DNA of 64,000 nt from contig NC_063021.1 in NCBI RefSeq assembly GCF_020509005.1, positions 3,348,001 through 3,412,000 on the forward strand, given 5' to 3'. This document shows positions 1 to 10,517 of the stretch, piece after piece (positions within the stretch are counted from its first letter, which is position 1; each line of letters begins with the position of its first letter). The DNA comes from Fulvia fulva. Lineage: Eukaryota > Ascomycota > Dothideomycetes > Mycosphaerellales > Mycosphaerellaceae. The notes beneath the pieces are model-generated. The model was given only the letters and a program-made list of their open reading frames with translations, searched no databases and was not told where the DNA came from. A program made the translations under genes and the position numbers.

Positions 1-40
1 GCGGCTACAACAAGCCTTTGTGCAGAACTCGACAGCTGTT

Positions 41-380
41 GCTCGAACATGAGCCAAAGTTCGCTCCACCAAGAGCACAAGTCGTCCTTCACAGGACAGA
101 AGTCCGTTCATCAAGGACAAGCACTGTTGCACTCTCGAGCAATGCCACGCAGCAGCTCGACGAGTCCTGTTTGTTCAGCATGAACACGAAGGTTGCTCTT
201 CACTGAGCCAGCAGTCGTTCTTCACCGAACACAAAAGTTGCTCCCACGGAGCCGAGTCTGCACGAGGTCTTGCTCATGGCAAGCCTCATAACCGAAGCCC
301 CAATGCATCTATTGGGCGCGCATGTTCTGCGTCACGAACACTGGTCATGCCCTTGTGGCACATCACCGTCGCTTCGAGCG
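41..380. repeat. Minisatellite of small hairpins, about 22-bp period
   Basis: The sequence is a run of short stem-loops spaced about 22 bp apart. Clear ones are GCTC/GAGC at 41-54 and 63-76, GTCC/GGAC at 84-97, GTTC/GGAC at 106-118, TTGC/GCAA at 127-142, TGTTC/GAACA at 172-186, GCTC/GAGC at 195-208, GTTC/GAAC at 217-230 and GCTC/GAGC at 240-252. Looser ones follow at 269-283, 323-340, 348-360 and 370-380. Several loops share TTCAC. The stem letters change between units but pairing is kept. A 22-bp period does not preserve a reading frame, so a repeated peptide is unlikely. The array may extend left of the window. Confidence 0.6.
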
Positions 381-1105
381 TCGATGCCTTCATGGACGCA
401 TTTCGCCGGACTCTGCTGCTGCATCCCTCGCGATGCTCCAGCGTTGCTCTGTGCGTAGAGGAGTACATGAAGGCCTCGCGCCCGGTCTTGTCACAAGATC
501 ACGTTGCGACGTACTTTTTTCATCAGCTCGCAAGCATTGCATTTACTGCTTGGTACTGGAGAAGAAAAACAAAGAACATCATCTCTTCATTCACAGCATG
601 GTTTGGCGCACCGGAGCTCGGACTTGCACCCAACCCTCCCGGCCGAAGCTGACTGACAAGCTCTCTTACATCGGATTTCCACTTCCGACCTTCACATGCT
701 TCTACCCTAACGTCACGTTGCAGGTGCTGCCTGAAGCTTGGCCAGCTTATACAGACTTTATTGCCTGATTAAGCATCCCGCAGCTTCCACCGCCTGCAGC
801 GACTGTCGTACGTTATAGCTTTGCGGTACTCACAATAGGCTCGTGGCTCCTGGGATAGACTCAGAGATGTCGCCGATCTGATGGTGCCAGGTAAAGGATC
901 GCAGCCTCGGCCGAAAGATCTGATAAGACGAATACCGCGCGGTCCTCGCGGATTCGGAGGCCAAGCTGTACAGCAATGTCGAACGATGTCTGTGGAGGTG
1001 GACAGTGAGTAACAGAAAGGTATAAGAACACCGTCAACTGCATCATCAACGAGACCATCACTCCACCAACACCCCCAAGAACACCAACCCAAAACCACAA
1101 CCACA

Positions 1106-1631
1106 ATGTCCCTCGAAGCAGCCCTCACAACCTCCCTCACCACCGCCCTCTCCCTCCAATCCTCCCTAATCGGCACCGACCCCCACGCCCACGCCCTCCA
1201 CGCCTCAGCCTCCGCCGGCCTCCCCTGAATCGCCGTCGCCCCCGCCCAAGGCTCCCAACTCTCCATCCTCTGCCATCTCCTCCGCGCCCAACGCGTCCTC
1301 GAAATCGGCACCCTGGGCGGCTACTCGACCCTCTACTTCGCGCACTCTGTCCCCGGGATTCACGTAACCTCCATCGAAGCCAGCCCTAAACACCACGCCG
1401 TGGCCGTCGAGAACACGAAGCATTGCGGTAATGTGAACATTATCCTGGGCGCGGCGCTGGATGTGTTGCCGACGTTGGAAAGAGGGGAGGGCTTTGATTT
1501 GGTGTTTATTGATGAAGGGCGATGGGAGGGTGCAGGCGACGTTGATTCCGATGTTGGCGACGCATAAGAGGGGGAGCCAGTTTAGGGGGACGGAGGTTGT
1601 GGATGGGTACTTGATTGCTGTTGTTAAGTAG
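1106..1631 (+). pseudogene. Broken O-methyltransferase (caffeoyl-CoA/catechol OMT family)
   Basis: From the ATG at 1106 the frame reads like the N-terminal half of a family-3 SAM-dependent O-methyltransferase. It includes the SAM-binding stretch VLEIGTLGGYST, the following VTSIEASPKHH and the acidic motif DLVFID. A TGA at 1226-1228 (codon 41) interrupts it just before the conserved IAV-x-PAQG segment. After DLVFID about 60 residues are missing, and a shifted frame then carries the family-like C-terminal end (VVDGYLIAVVK) up to a TAG at 1629-1631. One nonsense change, one internal deletion and one frameshift make this a relic. Codons are strongly C-ending, as in other genes of the window, so decay seems fairly recent. 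Confidence 0.75.
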
Positions 1632-1704
1632 GCGTGGAGATGGAATTGGAATGGGGAGGATGGAGATGTATTGTAGACGGGATCTGTATGTGAGAATTAA
1701 ATGC

Positions 1705-2787
1705 AAAAAGAACAATCGCCCTCGCTTAAAAGGCTAGCACCCTAAGAAGTACAGCAAGATGTCTATGGCATCTGTGCTGGATCTCACGCGTTCGCATATT
1801 TGGCAGCAAGACTTACGCCCAAACACTGCGCCATCCGAGCGAGAACGACTGTCGAGTATGCATCAATTCCGTAAGACTATATCAGCAAGACTATAGGTGC
1901 ACTAAGCAAAAGCTGATGGAAGCCACCACAATGCACAAAAAAGAACAACAACCCTTGCTCGAATGACCAGTTCGAAAAGGAACACAGAAATGTCCAAGGC
2001 ATCAGCGCATCTCATTCCCCCCTGGCATTGCCAGCAGCAAGACTTACGCCTGACCACTGCACCATTCGAGCAAGAGTTGTTGTCGAGGGTGCGTGTGCTT
2101 TGCTGCAATATGTCAGTAATCCCGAGGTGAGAGGGGTGAAGAGGTATTCGCGGGGCGATAACAAGGCGAGTGGAACAATGATCCTCGCTCGAATAGCCGC
2201 TGAAGGTGTTACGCCGGGGACATGCTGCATAGCATGTCGCTGGAAGATCCGACATTAGCAAGAGGAGCAGTAGATCTCCGCAACAACTCCGCCGTGCGAG
2301 CGAGAACTAACGTCAAAGGAGCCCAAGTCCTGTCACATCCTATCGGTCTGCCGATACTAAAGGGTGCAAAAATTTGCAAGAAATTCCAGGTCTGCCAAAG
2401 AACAACCACCCTCGCTCGAGTGGCTACAAGCCGTGCTGATAGTACCACAGACACCCAATGGTGTCCCCGCAGCAATTCCATAGCCCGTTGAATCAGCAGG
2501 AAGACCAGCGCCTTACCACTGCGCCACTCGAGCGAACACGATTGTCGAGGGTGTGTGAATATGATGAGCATATTTCAGTACGAAGCCACGAGGGGACAAA
2601 ATTCTTTGAAGCCTTGAAGAGAGCGAAAAGAACAACCGCCCTTGCTTGAATGGCAAAGTCCAACAGCACAGCTTCCTGCCGAAGACAGATACAATTGACG
2701 TCTTGGACTGGATACCATGCGTAGACTATTGCCAAAAGCATCAATGTTGCTTTTGACTGAGCCATTCGAGCAAGGACGGTTGTCGAG
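1705..2787 (-). repeat. Tandem array of five inverted-repeat elements, about 230-bp unit
   Basis: Five elements lie at 1705-1856, 1937-2087, 2171-2317, 2397-2549 and 2626-2787, so starts are 226-234 bp apart. Each left end reads roughly GAACAAC..CCTTGCTCGAATGG and each right end is its complement (CCATTCGAGCAAG..GTTGTCGAG), giving a long terminal inverted repeat around a non-repeated core. Read on the minus strand, copies 2 and 4 carry TGGTGCAGTGG (2054-2064) and TGGCGCAGTGG (2516-2526), which fit the Pol III A-box consensus TRGYNNARNNG. Copies 1, 3 and 5 have one mismatch. Copies 1 and 2 end in a T-run typical of Pol III terminators. The 76-83 bp spacers also resemble one another in part. 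They could be tRNA-derived SINE-like or MITE-like units. No protein is encoded. Confidence 0.7.
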
Positions 2788-3138
2788 GGGCTCTGCATCT
2801 GTGTTCAACTATATACGTTAGCCAGGCTAGCCAGGCATGTGAAACCCGTGATCCTTGCATTGTACTTACACACGCCGTGGCTTGATGTAGCCAGCAACAC
2901 GGCGTGTCCAGGAAAGTGCTCTCGGACAGGCGACTTGGTATGCACAAACATCCATTCCCACATATCTACAGCTCTTCCAAGACTTATATGCACAGCTGTA
3001 TCGTGCCCAATCCAATTCCAATTACGCTGAAACGCTAATGCAACGCAAACAACATGGTATCTCAATCTGTCGTCAAACGCAAACTGTCCTCCCAAGCCTC
3101 AAGCCCGTCCAGTCCAACCCAAGTTCTCTTTAAACCCA
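2788..3138. other. Gene-free stretch
   Basis: No convincing gene is seen. It is the 3' flank of the minus-strand exchanger gene. It begins with short imperfect repeats (GCCAGGCTAGCCAGG near 2820) and shows nothing else of note. Confidence 0.5.
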
Positions 3139-6100
3139 TCACCTCTCCATCTCCCCGAGAAACCCCGTGACCTCAATCACAACATTGAAAATCGTACTGA
3201 TAGTCCAAAGCGCAATCAGCGCCCATCCAATCTTCCTGCTCAAAACCCACTTGTTAAGCGGGACCAAGATCATCAGGCCGCAGAGCGTGATAAGTAAGGT
3301 GATGCCACTGACGATCAGAGTTTTGCTGACTTCGATGTGGTAGGAGTGGAACTTTAGGCCTTTGCCGGGGTGTTTGTCGAGTTTGTGCTCGGCGCGGGTG
3401 AAGAGGATGTAGGATCCTGAGAGCCCTATGCCGAGGAGGATGTTGAGCATGGGACCGCCGAAGCAGGCTGAAAGTGCCATGACGGGGTAGCCGAGCTTCG
3501 CGACTGTGACGTCCGCGACGAGATCGCCAAGAGAGTTGCCGACGGCGAAGATGGTTAGACCCATGATGGCGTGGGACATGTTGAGAATGACGGCGAGGGC
3601 CTTCAAGGCGCCGACGACTTGTGAGGCCACGGCCGAGATCCAGGCAATTGCCACAACAAAGCCAGCGAAGCTGAGGATGATGCGATATACCTCGGGCCGA
3701 TGGGTCGGCGTTGTGGTCAGCAAGAGTGGGATGAGTAGTACGACCGAGACCAGTAAGCAGATCAAGATAGGTCGGATAAGCCAGTGCGGCGACAGATCGG
3801 CCGGAGACTGGATGTACAGTGCCAGGACGATGAAAATAGGAGCCAGGAAGAGCTGTATAATGGTAAGCCAGCGGTTCCACAGCTCGTGTGGGTTCTCAGT
3901 CTCATCCAGTAGTGAATTTTCCAGAGCTGAGGGCTCAGCTGAGATCGAGGCATGCTTATTCGGGTTGTCGTGATACTGCTCTCGATGCTGCTGCTCTGCT
4001 TCTGCAGCCATTGTCGCGGTACCGCCAGGCCCGTGTGTAACATCACCCGGAGTCAAGGTATGTCTGTGGGAGCCAGCATGTGCATCGGCAGGATCCAAGA
4101 CGAACTCGGGAACCAGTCCTCTGACCTGCCCCGGTGACATGCCAGGTGCACCACGGATGCTCTTCGACCTTGACTTCATGCTATCGAAGCTATCGACATG
4201 TGCTGGCGTCTGCGATGGACTCGTGCTATCGTTCTCACGTTCTTGTTCTACAACGGGGAGTGTGACCGTCAAAAGGAAGACACTCGGTGCGGCGACGAAG
4301 CCCAGCAACTTCTCCCACCAAGTCTTCTCATGCCAATGGTATATGGTTGGCAGCAGGGTCGAAATGATGACCCCGGGAGGAGGCAGAATCCTTGGCCATA
4401 GCTTGTTGAGCTTGGTCGGCCGCCTGGGTGTTTCACGTTCTGCGGCTTGATCCACTGGCAGTGATTCAGGGGAAGCAAGACCAGGTGCTGGCAGGTAAAC
4501 ACTAGGCGGCCTCGTGCTAGGTGACCTCGTGCTTGCTGTCACGGATGGCGAAGGAAAGTCCCGATACGTCGGAAATGGCGAAGTTGCGCGCGATGAAGAG
4601 GGCGACCCTGATCGCTGGGGTATCACGATCTTTGGGAGTTGTTTCGCTCTAGGCACGAGTCGAGGTGAATTCTTAGGTGAGTCTGTGCCCTGTCGAGATG
4701 GTACTTGAGGCACAAAGTGATCGCTGTGTGGACGATTGAAAGGCACATTACCATGCTGATCAGGTGGCGCGAGCAAGTCCACGGAATGTGAAGATCCAGG
4801 CGTTCGTGTACCTTCCATGGGTTGTGTCGCTTGGCGAGGTGTACTTGGCTCGACCATGATCGTTGGCGAAGCAAGCTGCGGTGCGCCTCCAATCCTAGGA
4901 ACGGCAAGCCTTGACGTGGACCTTGATCGATCGCGACTATGCTGGCCTTCATCGCTTGAGGCCTCAATCAAGTTGTCCTCGGACTGTATGGGTGTCAAGC
5001 TGGGGAAATGGTGCAGTCTCCTGTTAATGCCCAAAGCTGCCGCATCGTTCGCTGAAACAGCTCGCACCCTGCCTGGCGGTGCAGAGTATGGCAGTAATTC
5101 TGGCTCGGGTCGCTCGAGCTGCGGTGAGCTCTCATCCGTGATATGTACCTCGTATGGCGGCCTAGCTGCTGGATCAGAGATCGATGACATCTGGTCCTGC
5201 TGTTGTAGTGTTGTGAATGTAGGGTCGTCCGAATAGCGGCGCGAGTCAAGTGGGATGGTCTGAAAGTTCCGTGACTTGTTCAAAGACTTCATCACAGCCT
5301 GGAACTCGAGAGCTCCTACCAAAGACGGTCGAACTGGATTAATCGTGTTCCGCCGGCTCCTAGCCGTTGGTCGCGTCAACCGCATGTTGCTCGCCAGTTC
5401 GCTCATCCACTTGTCTCTGGCTTCCTCCTCCTCATCTTCATTCTGATTCTCCTCGTGTGGGTCTGCCACTCCACCTTCCAGCACTGTCCAATCCTCCCTC
5501 GACGCGCCCCGCGACAATGTTGGCCTACTGTTATCTGGAGCCTCGTCTGGGTCGTCATGATATGGCTCGTGCTCTTCCTCTTCTGGTGGTATGAAGTGCC
5601 CTCTTACTGCTGCGTTCTTCTCTCTCTGTCGCCTTCTTCGCCCAATCCACCAGTGCCACGCCACCACGAATGCCACGTAGAAGATGTAGTAGGCCACCAT
5701 AGCGGCGCATTCCCAGAATCGCAGCTTGCCGTCCCACAGAAAGACCATGCTGAAGGCTGCCGCGACCAGGAAGAAGCCCACATCTCGCACGAAGCTCTTT
5801 TTGGCCACATGGAATGGCCGTATCAATGCCATAGATCCTGCTACCACTGCCGTGATGAAACCTGCTGCTCCGAACAGCTCTCCCACTGCCAGACTACCAC
5901 TGTCGGTGCTCATGGCAGCGAATGTCGAGAACACATCGGGACTGCCATTGCCGAATGCCAGGAAGGTAACTCCAGCCATGCTCTCACTCATGCCTAGGAT
6001 GCCAGCTATCGTGCTCAAATCGATACAGAAGAAGTCGCTGGCGGCAATGCCAATGGTGGAGAACAGCAGGCCAAGCCATGATATCAGGACAATGAATGCG

Positions 6101-6420
6101 ACAGGTTTGGCGTGTGGCAGCTTGCAGTAGTAGAGCTCGAGATATGCCGTGAATCCTCCCTCGTCGTCGGGGCAATGCGCTCGTATGAATGCGCACTCAT
6201 CTTGTGCCTGGTGGACTCGTCGGCAGTCGTCCTCGCCAGTGGTGGTGACAGGCGTTTCGAGTGATCGCCTGTGAAGGGATTGCTGTGGTAATGCTGCAGG
6301 ACCATCGCTGTGGCTGAAGAGCGAGTATGCAGCGAAGCATGTGCCTATGAACAAGGTCAAGTAGAAGGCTCGGGCAGCGCGAAACCTCAGGCGGCCGTCT
6401 CTATTGCGTGTTGGAGGCAT
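3139..6420 (-). CDS. Cation/Ca2+ exchanger of the NCLX/CCX type
   Basis: A 1093-residue membrane protein with two sodium/calcium-exchanger halves split by a long hydrophilic loop. The N-terminal half (about residues 100-300) carries the alpha-1 signature GNGSPDVFS at 157-165. The C-terminal half (about 890-1090) carries the alpha-2 signature GNSLGDLVAD. The intervening 550 residues are Ser/Pro/Arg-rich and likely regulatory. A hydrophobic segment at about 18-35 may be a signal anchor. The start at 6420 (MPPTRN) was chosen because the frame extends further only through low-complexity sequence. The family (yeast YDL206W, animal NCLX, plant CCX) exchanges Ca2+ or Mn2+ for Na+, K+ or H+ in organelle membranes. 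The exact membrane and ion are unknown here. It is divergent from the condensin gene across 436 bp. Confidence 0.88.
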   Translation of the reverse strand: MPPTRNRDGRLRFRAARAFYLTLFIGTCFAAYSLFSHSDGPAALPQQSLHRRSLETPVTTTGEDDCRRVHQAQDECAFIRAHCPDDEGGFTAYLELYYCKLPHAKPVAFIVLISWLGLLFSTIGIAASDFFCIDLSTIAGILGMSESMAGVTFLAFGNGSPDVFSTFAAMSTDSGSLAVGELFGAAGFITAVVAGSMALIRPFHVAKKSFVRDVGFFLVAAAFSMVFLWDGKLRFWECAAMVAYYIFYVAFVVAWHWWIGRRRRQREKNAAVRGHFIPPEEEEHEPYHDDPDEAPDNSRPTLSRGASREDWTVLEGGVADPHEENQNEDEEEEARDKWMSELASNMRLTRPTARSRRNTINPVRPSLVGALEFQAVMKSLNKSRNFQTIPLDSRRYSDDPTFTTLQQQDQMSSISDPAARPPYEVHITDESSPQLERPEPELLPYSAPPGRVRAVSANDAAALGINRRLHHFPSLTPIQSEDNLIEASSDEGQHSRDRSRSTSRLAVPRIGGAPQLASPTIMVEPSTPRQATQPMEGTRTPGSSHSVDLLAPPDQHGNVPFNRPHSDHFVPQVPSRQGTDSPKNSPRLVPRAKQLPKIVIPQRSGSPSSSRATSPFPTYRDFPSPSVTASTRSPSTRPPSVYLPAPGLASPESLPVDQAAERETPRRPTKLNKLWPRILPPPGVIISTLLPTIYHWHEKTWWEKLLGFVAAPSVFLLTVTLPVVEQERENDSTSPSQTPAHVDSFDSMKSRSKSIRGAPGMSPGQVRGLVPEFVLDPADAHAGSHRHTLTPGDVTHGPGGTATMAAEAEQQHREQYHDNPNKHASISAEPSALENSLLDETENPHELWNRWLTIIQLFLAPIFIVLALYIQSPADLSPHWLIRPILICLLVSVVLLIPLLLTTTPTHRPEVYRIILSFAGFVVAIAWISAVASQVVGALKALAVILNMSHAIMGLTIFAVGNSLGDLVADVTVAKLGYPVMALSACFGGPMLNILLGIGLSGSYILFTRAEHKLDKHPGKGLKFHSYHIEVSKTLIVSGITLLITLCGLMILVPLNKWVLSRKIGWALIALWTISTIFNVVIEVTGFLGEMER

Positions 6421-6856
6421 GTCGATGTCGATGGCAATGCGATCGCCCAGGAGCGGAGCATGCTGTCGAGGAGAAAAGGCGGTCTGTAACGATACTAGCA
6501 GAGGTGAAGCATGCGAGGCGCATTGCGAGCAGGAGGCGAGTTCAGGAATTCTCTCTCCGGGCGCAGCAACAAGCAAGTCCTGGTCTGGTGTGCTGTGCTG
6601 GCCGACAAGATCACAGAAGCCTTCACTCTTGCCGTGTCCAAGGAACTGCGCCTCTCAAGGCGGGTCGCTCTTTCCAACTGACGTACCTCCGGAGGTAGGA
6701 GCAAGTGTGGCGCTGACATGGATGTTTCGCGCTAATCTGTATTCGGGCAAACATCAACACAAACCCTTGTCACATTCAACACGCGTTTGAGAGAGTCGTG
6801 CAGACACTCACTCCACCACTCTTTTCACTCTCGCCACTGTGACCAAGGCAGTCACG
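6421..6856. promoter_or_regulatory. Divergent intergenic region, exchanger / BRN1
   Basis: These 436 bp separate two start codons transcribed outward, so they must hold both promoters. A CT-rich tract with CTCTTTTCACTCTC lies just upstream of the BRN1 start, as is common in fungal 5' leaders. No specific site was recognised. Confidence 0.5.
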
Positions 6857-9363
6857 ATGCCGCGCGTGCGAAACAACCAGGGCCAGTCGGCGAACTCTCT
6901 GGCGTCGTCGCTGACCTCCCCACACAAGGCCCGACAGATCCCGCTGAACGACGACAAGGAGGAGAAGGCCCAACGCCTGCAGTCGCGACAGGCGCATCAC
7001 TCCAAACAGATGAGCGAGATCCGCGCGGCGGTTGCGACACCGCAGAAGAAGCGCAAGTCGATGGGACTAGGTGAAGATGGTCCGTCTACACCATCGCAAG
7101 ATGACGATCCATACGGAGTGCGAGGAGACCACGTCACGCCTATGAAGCGGGTGCCCATCCTCGCCAACTTCGAAGAGTGGATGAAGATGGCCACAGACAA
7201 CAAGATCAATGCGAACAACAGCTGGAACTTTGCGCTCATTGACTACTTTCACGACATGAGTTTGCTGAAGGAGGGTGATGGAGTGAACTTTCAGAAAGCA
7301 AGCTGCACACTGGACGGATGTGTCAAGATCTACACGAGCAGAGTTGACAGCGTTGCGACCGAAACTGGAAAGCTTCTGAGTGGTCTGGCAGACAGTGGAA
7401 ACAAGAAGCGCAAAGGTGGAGATGCAGATGCGGAGGGAGGTGAAGACGGTGAAGAGGATGAAGAGAACGAGGATGGCACAACGAAGAAGAGCAAGAAAAA
7501 GACGAAACGATCCGCAGAAGCAACTTTGGTGACGTCTTTCGAGCAATTGCGCTTGAAGAAGATGGAGCTGGAGTTCTCGGTGGATCCACTCTTCAAGAAG
7601 GCTTCTGCAGACTTTGACGAGGGAGGCGCAAAGGGACTTTTGCTCAACCATCTCTCGATCGACAGCACCGGCCGCATTGTCTTTGATAGCAGCGACGATG
7701 CACAAGAGGAGCTGGACGAAACACGGCGCGACAGCATGGAACCCGAAGGCGAGGAAGACGGTGAGGCGAAAGAGGCAGAGTCAGTACAAGAGGACGGGCC
7801 CGTGGATATCGCTGCACTCGGTCTTCGCTTCTTCCCGGATCTCGATGTACTGGACGAGCAGGACATATGTCCGACATTGAAATCATTCGAGCTCGGGGGT
7901 GGCGAGAACGCACCGGATCTACCTTTCTTGAAAGCACCGGAAAATTGGCGTGACGAGCATCCGGAAGCCGACAAGGACGAGCATGTAGACCAAAGTGGCA
8001 TCAACTTGAACGATCAGACTGCAGCATTCGGCATGGACGATGACGATGCTGGAGGCATGGGCTTTGATCTTGGACCTGAAGTCGGGTTTGGTGAAGGAGG
8101 TGAAGCTTGGGCACGCGATGCTGCATTGGAACCACAGATGCGTGTGTACGATGCGTCGACAGGCGCCGATGCAGATGATGCAGCTGGAGAGGTTGGAGTC
8201 TTCGATACAAACGGGAATGCTTTTGGCGTCACACTCCAACACAGGCGGAATGACGACCAGGAGAATATCTTAAACTATTTTGACAATGCGCTGCAGAAGA
8301 ACTGGGCAGGTCCAGAGCACTGGAAGATTGCAAGGATAAAAGAGGCTAGCAAAGAGACCACGAAGAAGCCTCGCAAAGAGAAGGAGCCTTTCGAGATCGA
8401 CTTCGCCGCTCCTATGTCCCAAGACCTGGCAAGCTTACTGTACACGTCCGCCACGAACAACAGCACGATTTGCTTACCGAAGAAAGACTGGAAAGCCCGG
8501 GATCGAAATCTCCTGCCTGATGACAAGCATTTCAACTCGAAAGACTTGCTGAAGCTCTTCCTCAAGCCTAAAGCAAAACTTGGCGCACGAAAGTCGAGCA
8601 AACAGACTCTCCCAGCGAATGGCGAAGTGGACGAAGCATACTGGGCAGCTCACAATGCAGGACCAGACGCACCTCACCCCATGGACGATGATGCGGTGCA
8701 AGGTGACTATGACGCGAATTTCTTCCAAGACGATGGTTTACCAATGGCCGGCGGCGCTATGGACGACGATGACGATGACTTTGCGGACGCAAGAGAAGCC
8801 TTCTCACCTGGTCCAGACGGTGTCGATGCAGCAGGTCCTACTGGAGTGGGCATTGACAGCGTTGCTGGGCCTCAAGAACCAGGTGCAGGTGGTGATGCCT
8901 TTGGTGCAAATCTTGTGGCACAATCACGAAGGATGCGACCAGAGTATGTGCAGTATGCGCGTGTGGCGAAGAAAGTAGATGTGAGGAGGCTGAAGGAAGA
9001 GTTGTGGCGTGGTATTGGCTTCGAAGCAAGGTATGCGTTAATCAGCGTGAGATGTTGCGATCATGGTCCGAAGCTAACATGTGATACCACAGGCCCGAAC
9101 AGGAAACGCCAGCGAAACGTCCCCAAATTCCCGCGCTTGCACACGACATCAACGAGACCCTACGGTTTACGGACATCATGAACAACCTCCAGCACGTGTA
9201 CCCGAGGCAGCAGATGTCGGACATTAGCACGTCGTTTGGCTTCATTTGCTTGCTACACTTGGCGAACGAGAAGGGCCTCGTGATTGAAAACGTGGAGGAT
9301 TGGACGGACTTGACTGTCAGGAAGGATTTTGAGGCGTTGGAATTGGATGGGAATGATGCTTGA
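6857..9363 (+). CDS. BRN1: Condensin complex subunit 2 (Barren/CAP-H kleisin)
   Basis: Exons 6857-9030 and 9093-9363 give 814 residues. The 62-nt intron has GTATGC, a GCTAAC branch point and CACAG. The N-terminal kleisin region (VPILANFEEWMKMATDNKIN..NSWNFALIDYFHDM) binds the SMC2 neck. The middle is Asp/Glu-rich with the usual barren-family acidic blocks. The C-terminal winged-helix region (FTDIMNNLQHVYP..DISTSFGFICLLHLANE) is strongly conserved and contacts SMC4. Length fits the family (700-900). The ATG at 6857 (MPRVRNN) is used; an in-frame GTG lies 18 bp upstream but is not a likely start. The protein acts in the nucleus to compact mitotic chromosomes with Smc2, Smc4, Ycs4 and Ycg1. Confidence 0.95.
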
Positions 9364-9618
9364 TGTGGACATGCACTTGATGATCATGGAGTTTGGTCGG
9401 TCGGTCGCTCTGGAACAGCGTTCTTGTGAGCTCATATTTCGTATCGCAGCCTGTTCGATGTGCAAACGCGGGACCAGGCGATGCACAGAAACTGTACAGC
9501 ATATTCATCCACCAAGCAAGTTTCTCATGCGCACACATCTGCGAGCTACCTCCTCGTGAGCAATATCCACCACGCCTTCAACCCCTTGCCGCACATTCAC
9601 ACACACGTACTAATGTCC

Positions 9619-10517
9619 TTACAAATCCTTAAAACAATACTCCTCCAAGTCCCACTCATCGCCATACTCATACGCCATCGGCATCTGCGTGACGACCTCC
9701 GGATGGACTTTCTTGAAAAACATCTCCATCGATTGGATATCGTCGGTTGCCTGTTCGGCCTCTTGCATGCACTTCTTACTCTCCTGTTTCTTGCGTTCGA
9801 GTTCGGTGGGGTCGTCTTCGGCGAAGCTCTCCAATTCCTTCTTCAGACTCTAACATCGTCGGTGTCAGCAGACCCACACCAAGACACAGAAAGATTTTGA
9901 CAGCGGTTGGAAGCACCATACCCTAACCTCATCCTCCAGCACAACCTTCCCAGCATTCAACTCCTCCCGACTCTCGCCCGAATGATCCTGCCCATCAGCC
10001 TCTTCCTCCAGCGCCGCGGCAGTAGAGGCAAGTTTATGCTGCAACTCTGTCACAACTCCGGAAATTTTCGCATGCTCCTTCTGCGCTGCGGCCAGGGCCG
10101 TCTCCTTCGCGATTCGGTTCTCGGACGCGAAGGACCAGTACCAGTTTCCGCTGCCGATCTTCTCGACTTTGATGAGGTTCTCGTCGGAGAGGTGTTGGAG
10201 GTAGTCTGGGGTGTGAGGGTTAGTGAGGTGAAATGATGGACGGAGAGGAGGTGGGAGAGGATGGGAGGATGGGAGGATGGGAGGATGGGAGGAGGAGGAG
10301 GAGCAGGAAGGAACGCAGACCTTTAACTTGCATGCCATTGATGGAGCACACGGAGACGAGTTGCTTCTCGAGGTCTTTGAGGTTCCAGCAGGTGCGGGAT
10401 TTTTGGAGGAAGCGGACGGCGTTACGGAGTTTTTCTGGGTTGCAGGTTGCTTTGCCCTGGAGGGTGTGGTCAGTAGGTAGAGCTGGCGGCGAAGTGAACG
10501 GGAGAGGTATGTACCAT
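9619..10517 (-). CDS. MND1: Meiotic nuclear division protein Mnd1
   Basis: Coding exons in transcription order are 10515-10517, 10321-10456, 9928-10205 and 9619-9849, giving 215 residues (family about 205-220). The winged-helix N terminus reads RNAVRFLQKSRTCWNLKDLEKQL..INGMQVKDYLQHL, followed by VEKIGSGNWYWSF and then a long coiled coil with heptad-like Leu/Ala/Glu. The C terminus has the capping helices (FFKKVHPEVVTQMP). Mnd1 pairs with Hop2 to stimulate Dmc1/Rad51 strand exchange in meiosis. Introns are 58, 115 and 78 nt, and the frame closes exactly. In this model the first coding exon is only the ATG; no other in-frame ATG lies upstream. Intron 2 carries a short G-rich repeat on the plus strand. 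Confidence 0.88.
10261..10292 (+). repeat. (ATGGGAGG)x4 microsatellite inside MND1 intron 2
   Basis: Four exact copies of the 8-mer ATGGGAGG are followed by GGA repeats. GGG runs spaced by five bases give a four-tract G-quadruplex-type pattern on the plus strand, the template strand for MND1. The transcript would be C-rich there. Confidence 0.85.

Noticed and set aside
322..768. A 148-codon plus-strand open frame
   Set aside because: It has no domain, mixed composition and overlaps the hairpin array; its start is not special.
769..1311. A 180-codon minus-strand open frame
   Set aside because: It is the antisense of the OMT relic with its C-rich codons and has no conserved pattern.
1705..2787. 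CRISPR-like array
   Set aside because: Units are long, imperfect, inverted-repeat bearing and in a eukaryote; no cas genes exist here.
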